Origin: a virus
Strand: one strand, 5' to 3'
Length of the DNA stretch: 36,564 nucleotides
Virus record (IMG/VR): IMGVR_UViG_3300008216_000029
Coordinates: 1-36,564 of that record
Positions 1 to 6,193 of the stretch are shown one piece after another. The notes under the pieces were generated by a model. The model was not told the origin of the DNA. It saw nothing but the letters and a program-made list of their open reading frames with translations, and did no database searches. How positions within the stretch are numbered: position 1 is the stretch's first letter; every line of letters begins with the position of its first letter. The position numbers and the translations under genes were made by a program.

Positions 1-1
1 G

Positions 2-130
2 AGTTGGCGAGGGTCAGCGAGGATGTGGCATAGGAAGTCAGCCGACTTCAAGGGGGGCAAGAAGGTCAAGGCGACCGACAGACAGGCGGACTATAGGTCC
101 GATCCAGAATTCAACCAGGAAGGGTGGTAA
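2..130 (+). CDS. C-terminal end of an unknown gene (cut by window edge)
   Basis: An open frame enters from the left edge and runs to a TAA at 128-130, giving about 42 residues that end in DPEFNQEGW. The tail is rich in Lys, Arg and Asp (DFKGGKKVKATDRQ). It stops 2 nt before the preferred ATG of the helicase-loader gene, as expected for an upstream gene in the same operon. An internal ATG at 23 could instead start a 35-residue peptide. I do not recognise the family, and the missing N-terminus prevents a functional call. Confidence 0.45.
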   Translation, partial: SWRGSARMWHRKSADFKGGKKVKATDRQADYRSDPEFNQEGW

Positions 131-132
131 CA

Positions 133-987
133 ATGATGAATCAAGATTTACGCGAAGAGTGGGCTCGCTGGCAAGCGGGCCAGCTTGGCTTGGGCGGAGA
201 GACAACGGAACGGTTGGTCCAGATGGCAAAGCACTGCACGGCCTGCCTGATGCAGGACTGCGAGCATTGCCAGGAGAGGAAGCGGAGGTCGAAGTACCAG
301 CACCCGGTCTATCCGACCTATGTGGCCTGTGGCTGCGCGGCGACCGTCGAGGAGCGGCGCCGGCTGGACGCAGAGCGGGATGCTCACAACGACCGGCTTG
401 AGCGGGCGGAGTGGGAGGCGGGCAGGCTTGAGCGGGCGCAAGAGGACGGGACACTTCCCGCCAACGCCGCAGACGCGGAGTGGCATGGGGTGAACCGCGG
501 GCCCGTGGGTCGGGCGGCAGTCGATGAGGTGCGTCACTGGACCTCTCGATGTGTTGCGCGGACCGAAAAGAAGTGGCTCTACATCTATGGGCCCAGGGGC
601 ACCGGCAAGACAACCCTTGCCGGGCTGATTGCAAAGCAGGCCATCATGGGCGCGATGAATTGCAAATACGTCCGGTGGTCCGGGCTGTTGCACGACATCA
701 AGTCCTCTTGGAGCGGGGGCTCCGGTGACCCGCTGGCGGCGGCGAAGGACGCCGGCCTTTTGATCATCGACGACTTCGGCAAGGACGGGGGCTCTGAATG
801 GGTAGCGACAACTGCGTTCGAGTTGATCGACGATCGCGAGCAGCGAGGCTTGCAGACTGTGCTGACCTCCAACTATTCAATTTCCTCCGCTTCGTTGCGG
901 CTAGGACAGGACAAAGCCTCTGCCGTCGAAGACCGGTTGAGAGGGTGCTGCACCGTAGTCAAGCTTGGCGGAGAGAGCAGGAGGTAG
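133..987 (+). CDS. DnaC-like AAA+ helicase loader
   Basis: A protein of about 284 residues with the layout of DnaC/DnaI-type helicase loaders, which place the replicative helicase on DNA. The N-terminal third has a cysteine cluster (HCTACLMQDCEHC, then CGC) that may bind zinc, followed by a charged helical stretch. The ATPase half shows Walker A GPRGTGKTT (about residue 153), Walker B LLIIDDFG (about 209), a sensor-1-like VLTSN (about 244) and an arginine-finger-like VEDRLRGC (about 266). A GTG at 124 is in frame, but ATG at 133 follows AGGAAGGG and fits better. Its TAG stop overlaps the ribosome-binding site of the next gene, so the two are probably coupled. No helicase gene lies in the window. 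The ATPase class is clear; the loader role is inferred from motifs and the SSB/RuvC neighbourhood. Confidence 0.85.
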   Translation: MMNQDLREEWARWQAGQLGLGGETTERLVQMAKHCTACLMQDCEHCQERKRRSKYQHPVYPTYVACGCAATVEERRRLDAERDAHNDRLERAEWEAGRLERAQEDGTLPANAADAEWHGVNRGPVGRAAVDEVRHWTSRCVARTEKKWLYIYGPRGTGKTTLAGLIAKQAIMGAMNCKYVRWSGLLHDIKSSWSGGSGDPLAAAKDAGLLIIDDFGKDGGSEWVATTAFELIDDREQRGLQTVLTSNYSISSASLRLGQDKASAVEDRLRGCCTVVKLGGESRR

Positions 988-992
988 TCGAT

Positions 993-1208
993 ATGGTCGA
1001 CAGGTGGTCTGCGGTTGTTTTGTTTTTGGTGGAGCGGCGCGTCGAAAGGGGCGTGACCATCGATGACCTCGCCTGGAAGGCGGGGTACCACCCAAACTCC
1101 CTGTCCCGCTGGGAGAGGGGTTACATGCCGTCCCTCGACGGGTTCCTCGCTTGGTGCGAGGCCCTTGGCGTGAAGTCTAGCGCCGTGTTGAAGGGGGCGG
1201 GTCTATAG
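993..1208 (+). CDS. Small XRE-type helix-turn-helix protein
   Basis: A 71-residue protein. The segment TIDDLAWKAGYHPNSLSRWE matches the helix-turn-helix of the XRE/Cro fold: an Ala/Gly turn, then a recognition helix ending in SRWERG. The rest (LDGFLAWCEALGV) matches the last helices of the fold, so the protein is little more than one DNA-binding domain. The ATG at 993 has a strong AGGAGGT site at 979-985, which rules out the longer in-frame start at 798 lying inside the upstream gene. It probably regulates phage transcription or assists replication; the target site is unknown. Confidence 0.75.
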   Translation: MVDRWSAVVLFLVERRVERGVTIDDLAWKAGYHPNSLSRWERGYMPSLDGFLAWCEALGVKSSAVLKGAGL

Positions 1209-1259
1209 CATTGCCATGGAGTTTGGCGTGTGCTATGTTTCGGAAGGAAGGAGGTGACT

Positions 1260-1793
1260 ATGGCGAGATTCAATCTACAAGACTATGAAACCGTTGAGGA
1301 ACGGCTTCACCGGTTCTGGGGTAAACACCCGGGCGGCCGGGTTCACACCGAACTGGTCCATCGGTCGGACGACCTAGATCAGGTCGTCTTCAGGGCGTCA
1401 ATCTGGCGCGACGCAAACGGTGAGGGCGGGCCCCCGTGCTCGACCGGCTACGCGGAGGAGCACAAGTCAAACGGACGCGGCCCCAACGCAGACTGCTGGA
1501 TCGAGAACGCGGAGACCTCCGCCATCGGCCGGGGACTTGCAAACCTCGGTATGTCTGGAAACAAGCGGGCCACCAGGGAGGAGATGGCCAAAGTCCAGAA
1601 CCACGAGGCCCCGGAGGTGGCCGCCAAGTCGGCGGCCTGGAGCCTCATCGGCAAACTGGCAAAGCAGAAGTCGGGCTACCGGCGCATGAGTGATTTTTTC
1701 GGCCGCCCGGTGCGGTCGGTTCATGACGTTTCCTCTTCAGATTTGGAGGGTTACGTCAAACACCTGAGACAGTGCGAGGACAAAGATGAATAG
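1260..1793 (+). CDS. Conserved phage recombination-associated protein (ssDNA-annealing-like)
   Basis: A 177-residue protein with the pattern of a widespread phage family found beside SSB and recombination genes: an N-terminal YETVEERLHRFW...P.GRV segment, a central GYAEEHKS, and the highly conserved WIENAETSAIGRGLANLGM near residues 80-98. Homologous proteins are often described as putative ssDNA-binding or Rad52/Erf-like; I could not confirm a fold by search. The start is set by a near-perfect ribosome-binding site AAGGAGGTGA (1248-1257) before ATG 1260; an in-frame ATG at 1230 lacks one. The 3' end overlaps the SSB start by 8 nt, fitting a shared replication/recombination operon. Confidence 0.65.
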   Translation: MARFNLQDYETVEERLHRFWGKHPGGRVHTELVHRSDDLDQVVFRASIWRDANGEGGPPCSTGYAEEHKSNGRGPNADCWIENAETSAIGRGLANLGMSGNKRATREEMAKVQNHEAPEVAAKSAAWSLIGKLAKQKSGYRRMSDFFGRPVRSVHDVSSSDLEGYVKHLRQCEDKDE

Positions 1794-2172
1794 CGTTTTT
1801 CTTTGCGGGCGCCTGGGTCAAGACCCGGAGTCCATCGAGACCAAGACCGGCACGAGCATGTGCAAGTTTTCGGTCGCAACCAGCAGTGGCAAGGGCGAAA
1901 CTGAGTGGCATCGAATTGTTGCCTTCGGTCGCTCTGCCGAAATCGCCATGGAGTACCTCTCCAAGGGACGACAGGTCATCGTGCAGGGGAACCTGCGCTA
2001 CGGCCAGTGGACCGACAGGGACGGAAACCAGCGCAAATACGCGGAGGTGCGGGCCAACCGGCTTGAGCTTGTGGGCGGCGCTGGTGACAACGGAAACGGC
2101 GCAAGGGCTCCAGAGCCCCGCCCGTCGAGCGCTGTGCCTGAGCAGGCCGGCACCGTGGACATGCCCTTCTAG
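1786..2172 (+). CDS. ssb: Single-stranded DNA-binding protein
   Basis: A 128-residue OB-fold protein. The opening MNSVFLCGRLGQDPE, the TEWHRIVAFGRSAEIAMEYL block and the KGRQVIVQGNLRYGQWTDRDG block follow the standard order of bacterial and phage SSB strands. A flexible Pro/Gly/Ala-rich linker leads to an acidic hydrophobic tip ending DMPF, the partner-binding tail typical of SSB. It would coat ssDNA during phage replication and recruit partners through that tail. The start lies 8 nt inside the upstream gene and the stop overlaps the GTG of the resolvase gene, so translation is likely coupled on both sides. The assignment is firm from sequence alone. Confidence 0.93.
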   Translation: MNSVFLCGRLGQDPESIETKTGTSMCKFSVATSSGKGETEWHRIVAFGRSAEIAMEYLSKGRQVIVQGNLRYGQWTDRDGNQRKYAEVRANRLELVGGAGDNGNGARAPEPRPSSAVPEQAGTVDMPF

Positions 2173-2789
2173 TGTGCGTCCTTTTGGCTATCGACCCGGG
2201 AAGCAGCGCCTCAGGGTGGGTTGTTTACAACTCATCCTGGGGCGTTGTTCTTTCGGCTGGGATCGACAAGAACGAGGTGCTGCTTGAGCGGCTGCGCTCC
2301 GAACAGGACGCGGACCAGCTTGTGGTCGAGATGATCGCAAGCTACGGAATGCCGGTCGGCAGAGAGGTATTTGAGACTTGTGTTTGGATAGGCCGCTTCA
2401 AGGAGGCCTATGATGGCCCCTCTGAGTGGGTCTACAGGCGAGAGGTAAAGCTTGCCCTGTGCGACAGCCCGCGGGCGAAGGACGCAAATGTGCGGCAGGC
2501 ACTGATTGATATGTTTGGCCCCGGCAAGGGGGCTGCGATTGGCACCAAGAAGGTGCCAGGGCCGCTGTATGGCTTCAAGGCCGACATGTGGGCCGCGCTT
2601 GGGGTCGCTGTAGCGTGGGTCCAAAAGGGAGGCTTCGATGGGGCAGAAGGTGAGAGTTCAAAAGCCGCGGGCAATCGCCATGCGGGAGTGGTTCGACCCA
2701 CGAAAGCTGCGGGCCTGGAGGGTCCGCCGGAACATGACGCAGGGTCAGTTGGCCGAAAGGATGGGGTGGGACAAGGTTCACGGTGGTAG
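2172..2789 (+). CDS. RuvC-like Holliday junction resolvase / RNase H-fold nuclease
   Basis: The protein opens with LLAIDPGSSASGW, the first strand of the RuvC/RNase H fold with catalytic Asp8. It continues with VVEMIASYGMPVG (acidic Glu53), RAKDANVRQALIDMFG and FKADMWAALGVAVAW (Asp138), giving the acidic set expected of a phage RuvC-type resolvase. It would cut branched DNA during recombination or before packaging. The start is a GTG sharing bases with the SSB stop. The recognisable domain ends near residue 150; the last 50 residues (from GFDGAEGE to the end) are compositionally odd and overlap the next gene in another frame by 152 nt, so they may be a read-through extension rather than a working domain. 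Confidence 0.85.
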   Translation: MCVLLAIDPGSSASGWVVYNSSWGVVLSAGIDKNEVLLERLRSEQDADQLVVEMIASYGMPVGREVFETCVWIGRFKEAYDGPSEWVYRREVKLALCDSPRAKDANVRQALIDMFGPGKGAAIGTKKVPGPLYGFKADMWAALGVAVAWVQKGGFDGAEGESSKAAGNRHAGVVRPTKAAGLEGPPEHDAGSVGRKDGVGQGSRW

Positions 2790-3237
2790 TTGTATCTCCA
2801 GGTACGAGAGTGCGCCCTTCAGGCGCAGAAGGCAGTTGCCATCAAAAGAAACGGTCGACCTTCTGGCTGCAGCGCTGAACGTTGACGTGGGCCAACTGTT
2901 GTCCTCGCGGGACGAACTTCTCCAGTCCGTCAGGCTTATGATCAAAGAGCGGAACGAGAGGCCGAAGGGCCCGCACACCCGCCGGCAGCGGTCGATGTTT
3001 GACCGGGTTCTTGAGATGGCCCTATCCGCAAACGCTAAGGACGGCGAGCAGCCCGTTGAGTTCCAGGAAGATTCTAATCTGATCCACAGGATGGTCGTCA
3101 GCCCTGATGGGCGCGCAGTTGTGCCGCCGGACTACATCGAGGACTACGACGACGGTGACTATGATGAGGCCATATTCGAAAACCAGCTTGACGCAGAGGC
3201 CGAAGAAGAGGAGCGCCAGCGGGATGGAGATGCCTAG
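2638..3237 (+). CDS. XRE-family helix-turn-helix protein with acidic tail
   Basis: A 199-residue protein. Residues 23-85 form an HTH_3-type domain (LRAWRVRRNMTQGQLAERMG, then SKETVDLLAAALNVDVGQLL). A basic middle follows (KGPHTRRQRSMFDRVLEM), then a very acidic C-terminus with runs such as DYDDGDYDE and EAEEEE. ATG 2638 has AGGGAGG at 2626-2632 with 5 nt spacing, which supports this start even though it lies inside the resolvase gene. A later start at 2680 (MREWFDP) would still keep the whole HTH. The acidic tail could contact proteins or mimic DNA charge, but that is speculation. Probably a phage transcription regulator. Confidence 0.75.
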   Translation: MGQKVRVQKPRAIAMREWFDPRKLRAWRVRRNMTQGQLAERMGWDKVHGGSCISRYESAPFRRRRQLPSKETVDLLAAALNVDVGQLLSSRDELLQSVRLMIKERNERPKGPHTRRQRSMFDRVLEMALSANAKDGEQPVEFQEDSNLIHRMVVSPDGRAVVPPDYIEDYDDGDYDEAIFENQLDAEAEEEERQRDGDA

Positions 3238-3444
3238 ATGTACCAGAAGACCAAGCACAACACTGATGGTGCCATGAAATCGCGACCTGATGTTGATCGT
3301 CTTGACGCCACGGCCGCGGACATTCGGGCCCTCATCGAGGACCGAAGGCGCAAGAGCCAGCGGGGCGGCTACATCCCCCAGACAGCCCGTGTCGACGTCG
3401 AGACGCTTGAGCGCTGGGCGCGGGAGATCGAAGGCGATGAATGA
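3238..3444 (+). CDS. Small hypothetical protein
   Basis: A 68-residue charged protein that starts at the ATG immediately after the TAG of the upstream regulator and has GGAGA about 9 nt upstream. The C-terminal half reads RVDVETLERWAREIEGDE, a likely helix resembling the short helical ends of many phage early proteins. No catalytic motif, membrane segment or cysteine pattern is present. Its close spacing and its overlap with the next short frame put it in the same transcription unit. Family not recognised. Confidence 0.5.
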   Translation: MYQKTKHNTDGAMKSRPDVDRLDATAADIRALIEDRRRKSQRGGYIPQTARVDVETLERWAREIEGDE

Positions 3445-3508
3445 TCCAAAAGTTAGCGGCAAGGTCGAGGTGATGGACGACTACCGCGAGGACGGGGACG
3501 ATGACTGA
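3437..3508 (+). CDS. Possible 23-residue coupling peptide
   Basis: A short frame, MNDPKVSGKVEVMDDYREDG and three Asp, fills the gap between two genes. It begins inside the last codons of the upstream gene (ATGAATGA arrangement) and overlaps the next ATG by 8 nt. Overlaps at both ends follow the pattern of translational coupling seen elsewhere in this operon, and the peptide is strongly acidic like the tail of the HTH protein upstream. It may simply carry ribosomes to the next gene. Too short to call with confidence. Confidence 0.3.
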   Translation: MNDPKVSGKVEVMDDYREDGDDD

Positions 3509-4139
3509 TAAACTCGCCGCTGGAGCGTCGACTGATGAGGCGCTCGCCCACCGTGCCGTAGCCTGCGCCGGCTGGCGATGGATGCCGGGGATGCTGACAA
3601 GCCTGGGTCGTGTGGACGATGATCTTGAGGTGGGCGGGATCGGCCTGCCTGCGCTAGAGTGTGGCGAGCGGGTACCGTTGCCGGACCTCGCCGACCCGGC
3701 TACGCTTGGGTGCTTGGCCGAACTGCTTAGAAAGGCGTATCCCACGCATGTGTGGTGGGAGTGTGGGCCGCCACAAGAAGACCCGCCCTTGCGAGTCTGG
3801 AACTGGATCGACGGCTATGATTTGCGCTGCATTGCGTCCGGTCATAGCATACAGGAGGTGCTGGTCAAAGCGCTTGAGGGGCGAGGGGTGATTGGCCGCA
3901 AAGAAGACATTGCCGACTTGGCGCATCGGGTCTGGTCGGAGTGGTGGATCTACCATCGCAGCCGGTGCCACGTCGTGCCGGTCGAGGGCGAGGACGTGCT
4001 CATAATCCCGGCAGAGTACGTGGCCAGATGGGACAGGCAGGCAGACACGTCGTATCCAGACCTGTCGGACGCGGAAAAGAAGAGCGGCCGCGCAATCGCG
4101 AAGAGATACCTAAAGCTTATGGTGGTCCAAAATGTCTGA
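3501..4139 (+). CDS. Hypothetical phage protein with a C-terminal W..RQ...EKKSGR domain
   Basis: A 212-residue protein in two parts. The N-terminal part contains AHRAVACAGWRWMPGML and WNWIDGYDLRCIASG, patterns found in short phage proteins of unknown function. The C-terminal part from about residue 142 has AHRVWSEWWIYH, then IIPAEYVARWDRQADTSYPD and LSDAEKKSGRAIAKRYL; this spacing resembles the common phage motif H..W..WM (about 20 residues) W.RQ...Y..LSE.EK.SDR, with Gly replacing the usual Asp in SDR. The protein looks like a fusion of two units usually seen apart. No reaction can be named. It overlaps both neighbours by 8 nt. Confidence 0.6.
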   Translation: MTDKLAAGASTDEALAHRAVACAGWRWMPGMLTSLGRVDDDLEVGGIGLPALECGERVPLPDLADPATLGCLAELLRKAYPTHVWWECGPPQEDPPLRVWNWIDGYDLRCIASGHSIQEVLVKALEGRGVIGRKEDIADLAHRVWSEWWIYHRSRCHVVPVEGEDVLIIPAEYVARWDRQADTSYPDLSDAEKKSGRAIAKRYLKLMVVQNV

Positions 4140-4404
4140 AGTTGTTCCAGGGCGCGTTGTCCGGCCGGAGGACCTGAACATGGGGGTCACGGTCCCGGGG
4201 ATGGGCTTCCACAAGGTTCAGGTAGCCATTGACAAGATGGCGACAGGATGCACCGGGGTTCTGCTTGTGTTCAAGGACAAGGAGTCGGCGGAAAAGTGGG
4301 GCGGAGATGTTCCCCTGCTGTACCTTTCTGAGCCTACCGATCACGACACTGGTGAAGAAGAGCCCTCTCGTACCGAAGACGACGGACCATCCATCCCCCG
4401 CTGA
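4132..4404 (+). CDS. Small hypothetical protein, last gene of the left plus-strand operon
   Basis: A 90-residue protein overlapping the previous gene by 8 nt. The first 65 residues look folded (VGVTVPGMGF-like opening, HKVQVAIDKMATGCTGVLLV, then FKDKESAEKWGGDVPLLYL), and the C-terminus is acidic and probably disordered (TDHDTGEEEPSRTEDDG). No known motif is visible. Its final 71 nt lie antisense to the nested lipoprotein candidate at 4334-4582, so the two convergent operons meet tail to tail here without an obvious bidirectional terminator. Confidence 0.55.
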   Translation: MSEVVPGRVVRPEDLNMGVTVPGMGFHKVQVAIDKMATGCTGVLLVFKDKESAEKWGGDVPLLYLSEPTDHDTGEEEPSRTEDDGPSIPR

Positions 4405-4582
4405 CCGTCCACGACCCGTCAAGGTTCCTTTGGATCTCCGTCTTCCCCAGCGCGACTGGGCGCAATTCCGGCCTCGGACAGCATGAGGTCATGGTCGTCA
4501 AAAGCAGCAGCAACAGCACCAAGATCGCCCCTGTCAAGACCGTGCAGAAGCGCAGATTCCCGCTCTCTGATTTGTCTTGCAT
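4334..4582 (-). CDS. Nested lipoprotein, Rz1-like outer-membrane spanin candidate
   Basis: An 82-residue frame inside and beyond the 4419-4673 gene, in a different frame. A strong TAAGGAGG site precedes the ATG at 4582 with a tight 3 nt gap. The N-terminus has a hydrophobic core (VLTGAILVLLLLLL) ending in a lipobox-like TMTSC, as in Rz1 lipoproteins. The mature part contains LDGSWTVSGGWMVRRLRYE, which resembles the W.VS..WM..RL..E pattern of short phage lipoproteins. Rz1 genes are classically nested within or overlapping Rz genes, which matches this layout. A caution: the poly-Leu run comes from GCT/CTG repeats that also give Ala-rich sequence in the other frame. The end overlaps the convergent gene at 4132-4404. 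Confidence 0.55.
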   Translation of the reverse strand: MQDKSESGNLRFCTVLTGAILVLLLLLLTTMTSCCPRPELRPVALGKTEIQRNLDGSWTVSGGWMVRRLRYERALLHQCRDR

Positions 4583-4673
4583 GAGCCTCCTTAGACTTTT
4601 CAGCCAGCAGAGGAGCCAAGATACGGAGAACAACGGTCAGCGCCTCGATTAGCCCTCGAAGCGCCGAGATCAA
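4419..4673 (-). CDS. Small hypothetical protein, possible inner spanin partner
   Basis: An 84-residue protein if started at TTG 4673, which overlaps the stop of the upstream lipoprotein (TTGA). The N-terminal stretch LIEALTVVLRILAPLLAE is hydrophobic or amphipathic, followed by a charged helix (KSKEAHARQIRERE) and an acidic tail. A short hydrophobic segment plus helix would fit a reduced Rz-like inner-membrane spanin, and a lipoprotein frame is nested in it. A much longer ATG-started frame to 4883 runs through the lipoprotein gene and is unlikely. The function is inferred from position only. Confidence 0.5.
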   Translation of the reverse strand: MISALRGLIEALTVVLRILAPLLAEKSKEAHARQIRERESALLHGLDRGDLGAVAAAFDDHDLMLSEAGIAPSRAGEDGDPKEP

Positions 4674-4828
4674 TTGGTTACGCCTTCGGGCATATTGACG
4701 TCTCCAGTTGGCGTTCCCTCGGCCGGAAGGTCGGTGGACCCATCCAGGTCGCTCGGCGCCTCCTGGCCGCGGCATCCACTGGCCACCGCGAATATAAATA
4801 GTAGCGCAAAGGCAAGCAGAACTCTCAT
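4670..4828 (-). CDS. Short lipoprotein in the lysis cassette
   Basis: A 52-residue lipoprotein. MRVLLAFALLFIFAVASGC is a near-ideal type II signal peptide with lipobox VASGC, so cleavage would leave a mature peptide of about 34 residues rich in Asp, Pro and Gly. The ATG at 4828 overlaps the stop of the holin-like gene (ATGA). It is an outer-membrane lipoprotein candidate that may act with the spanin-like genes downstream in disrupting the outer membrane. A Gram-negative host is implied. The family is not named by any other motif. Confidence 0.65.
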   Translation of the reverse strand: MRVLLAFALLFIFAVASGCRGQEAPSDLDGSTDLPAEGTPTGDVNMPEGVTN

Positions 4829-5019
4829 TTTGTTTTCCCCCCACCGTCCTTGGCACGGCCAACCACAAGGGCAACAACCTCAATGATCTTATAGACTTTC
4901 GCCAGCATCCTGTCGTCCTTTGGGGTTGGCGTCATCGCGGTAATTGCAGATGCAAGGGCATGGGCCGCAAGGGCGAGGGCCACAATCTGCTCCCAATTTG
5001 AACTCACATAGTCAATCAT
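4825..5019 (-). CDS. Small holin-like membrane protein
   Basis: A 64-residue protein beginning MIDYVSSNWEQIVALALAAH, with a hydrophobic helix around residues 10-28, then the conserved TPTPKDDRMLAKVYKIIE and a second hydrophobic patch (VVALVVG), ending in a Lys-rich tail. This arrangement recurs in small proteins of phage lysis regions that are often suggested to be holins. The start has a good AGGAGG. It is followed by lipoprotein genes; upstream on the same strand is the endolysin, now separated by an opposite-strand HNH gene. The holin role is inferred from size, topology and position. Confidence 0.6.
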   Translation of the reverse strand: MIDYVSSNWEQIVALALAAHALASAITAMTPTPKDDRMLAKVYKIIEVVALVVGRAKDGGGKTK

Positions 5020-5061
5020 GGTTCCTCCTGGTGGGTTTCAACAACGCGCAGGGTGCCCGAT

Positions 5062-5514
5062 ATGAAGGTTTGTAGCAAGTGTAAATCAGAAAAGCCGATC
5101 GACGAATTCTTCCGCGACAGAACCAAGAAGGATGGGCGCAACACGCAGTGCAAGGTCTGCAAGAGAATCGCCATAACCGCCTGGAGAAAGAGCCCGCGGG
5201 GTAGGAAAAAACAGAACGCCAAAAACAGGGCCCGATACAAGAGGGGCCTCAAGAAGAACAGGGACAGAAGAAGGAAGATCAGAAAGGAAAGGCCGTGGCT
5301 CCCAAGGTTTCACCGACACGTCTACTATGCCGTTCTGCACGGGACGTTGCCCAGGCCAAGCCACTGCGAAGACGCGGACGGGACGTGCGTCGGGTCTCTA
5401 CACTACCACCACGATTCCTATCTTCCCGGGAACGAGCTAAACGTTCGCCCCCTTTGTGCGCGGCACCACAAAATCTGGCACCTGAACAACAAGGCAATCA
5501 CCCCCGAAAAGTGA
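5062..5514 (+). CDS. HNH homing-type endonuclease, inserted against the lysis operon
   Basis: A 150-residue basic protein. The N-terminus carries two CxxC pairs (CSKC and CKVC) typical of a zinc ribbon. A Lys/Arg-rich linker follows (residues 45-80). The C-terminus has HYHHDSYLPGNELNVRPLC and then HHKIWH, the beta-beta-alpha-metal HNH core. Such free-standing HNH genes are usually mobile. This one lies on the plus strand between two minus-strand lysis genes, overlapping the endolysin 3' end by 17 nt and leaving the flanking genes intact. ATG 5062 (MKVC) is preferred to GTG 5053. It nicks or cuts DNA; whether it moves itself or aids packaging cannot be told. Confidence 0.85.
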   Translation: MKVCSKCKSEKPIDEFFRDRTKKDGRNTQCKVCKRIAITAWRKSPRGRKKQNAKNRARYKRGLKKNRDRRRKIRKERPWLPRFHRHVYYAVLHGTLPRPSHCEDADGTCVGSLHYHHDSYLPGNELNVRPLCARHHKIWHLNNKAITPEK

Positions 5515-6193
5515 TGGGTAGGTCCTTGTAGTCCCTTCCGGGGCTCTTTCTCTCGAAGTGCATACAGTCGAGCATTCTCCACCGGCCACCCCAGCCCCAG
5601 CCGGCGCGCTCAAACACCCGAACAAACTCTGGATATTTGGAGTGGAACAGGCACTGCCCGCCGGTGGACCTGTCAACGCACCCCATGGAGTTGCGTGCCG
5701 GGTCAAAGTCGACCGCAATACCCCACGAGTGATAGCTAAGCTTTCCGCCGGGCTTTGTGGATATTTTCCTTGGGACGTAGGTCTGCGTGCTCTTTGGGGT
5801 GTACCCGCTGGCCTCGCAGGCCTCTTTGTATATGCGGGCGAACTCGTCACCGACAAGGCGGTGCATTCGCCTCTTCCTTCCGTCATGCAGCAGGAACCAG
5901 CGGATGTTTTTCCGCTCCCACGCATCGTCGATGTCAATAAACCGGCCCTTGGTGTGCTCCCACGAGAAGTCGCCGTAAACCTGTCTTACGCCGTGCCTGC
6001 TGGTTGGGATGGGTATCGCCCCGTCTCGCGGCGGTTCGCTGCGTCTGGTCAACGCACGGGCGCTTTTTCGGCCCCACTTTCCATCGGCCACCACACCAAG
6101 CTCAGACTGTGCAAACTGAATCGCGGACACCAACTCGCCCCAAGAAAGAGCGCCGCTGGTGAGGCGGTCCTTCAGCCAGCTTTCGGCGGTCAT
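5498..6193 (-). CDS. Endolysin, M15-family peptidase (L-Ala-D-Glu / D-Ala-D-Ala type)
   Basis: A 231-residue protein. Residues 20-50 (ELVSAIQFAQSELGVVADGK then WGRKSARAL) resemble a short peptidoglycan-binding repeat. The C-terminal domain has SYHSWGIAVDFDP (metal ligands His155 and Asp162) and RMLDCMHFE (catalytic Asp209, ligand His212), the HxxxxxxD...DxxH set of M15/VanY metallopeptidases that cut peptide cross-links of the cell wall. A GWGWGGRW stretch just before the last motif is typical of phage members. No signal peptide is seen, so it would need the holin to reach the wall. It overlaps the upstream small membrane-protein gene by 4 nt (ATGA). Confidence 0.9.
   Translation of the reverse strand: MTAESWLKDRLTSGALSWGELVSAIQFAQSELGVVADGKWGRKSARALTRRSEPPRDGAIPIPTSRHGVRQVYGDFSWEHTKGRFIDIDDAWERKNIRWFLLHDGRKRRMHRLVGDEFARIYKEACEASGYTPKSTQTYVPRKISTKPGGKLSYHSWGIAVDFDPARNSMGCVDRSTGGQCLFHSKYPEFVRVFERAGWGWGGRWRMLDCMHFERKSPGRDYKDLPITFRG

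Noticed and set aside
3022-3462. 146-codon minus-strand frame rich in Leu and Val
   Set aside because: Antisense of the acidic tail of the HTH gene; no ribosome-binding site and the wrong strand for this operon.
4419-4883. 154-codon minus-strand frame starting at 4883
   Set aside because: Its first half is the lipoprotein gene read in a shifted frame; only the part after TTG 4673 looks like a gene.
5016-5252. 78-codon hydrophobic minus-strand frame
   Set aside because: It is the antisense of the Lys/Arg-rich part of the HNH gene and its hydrophobicity is a by-product.
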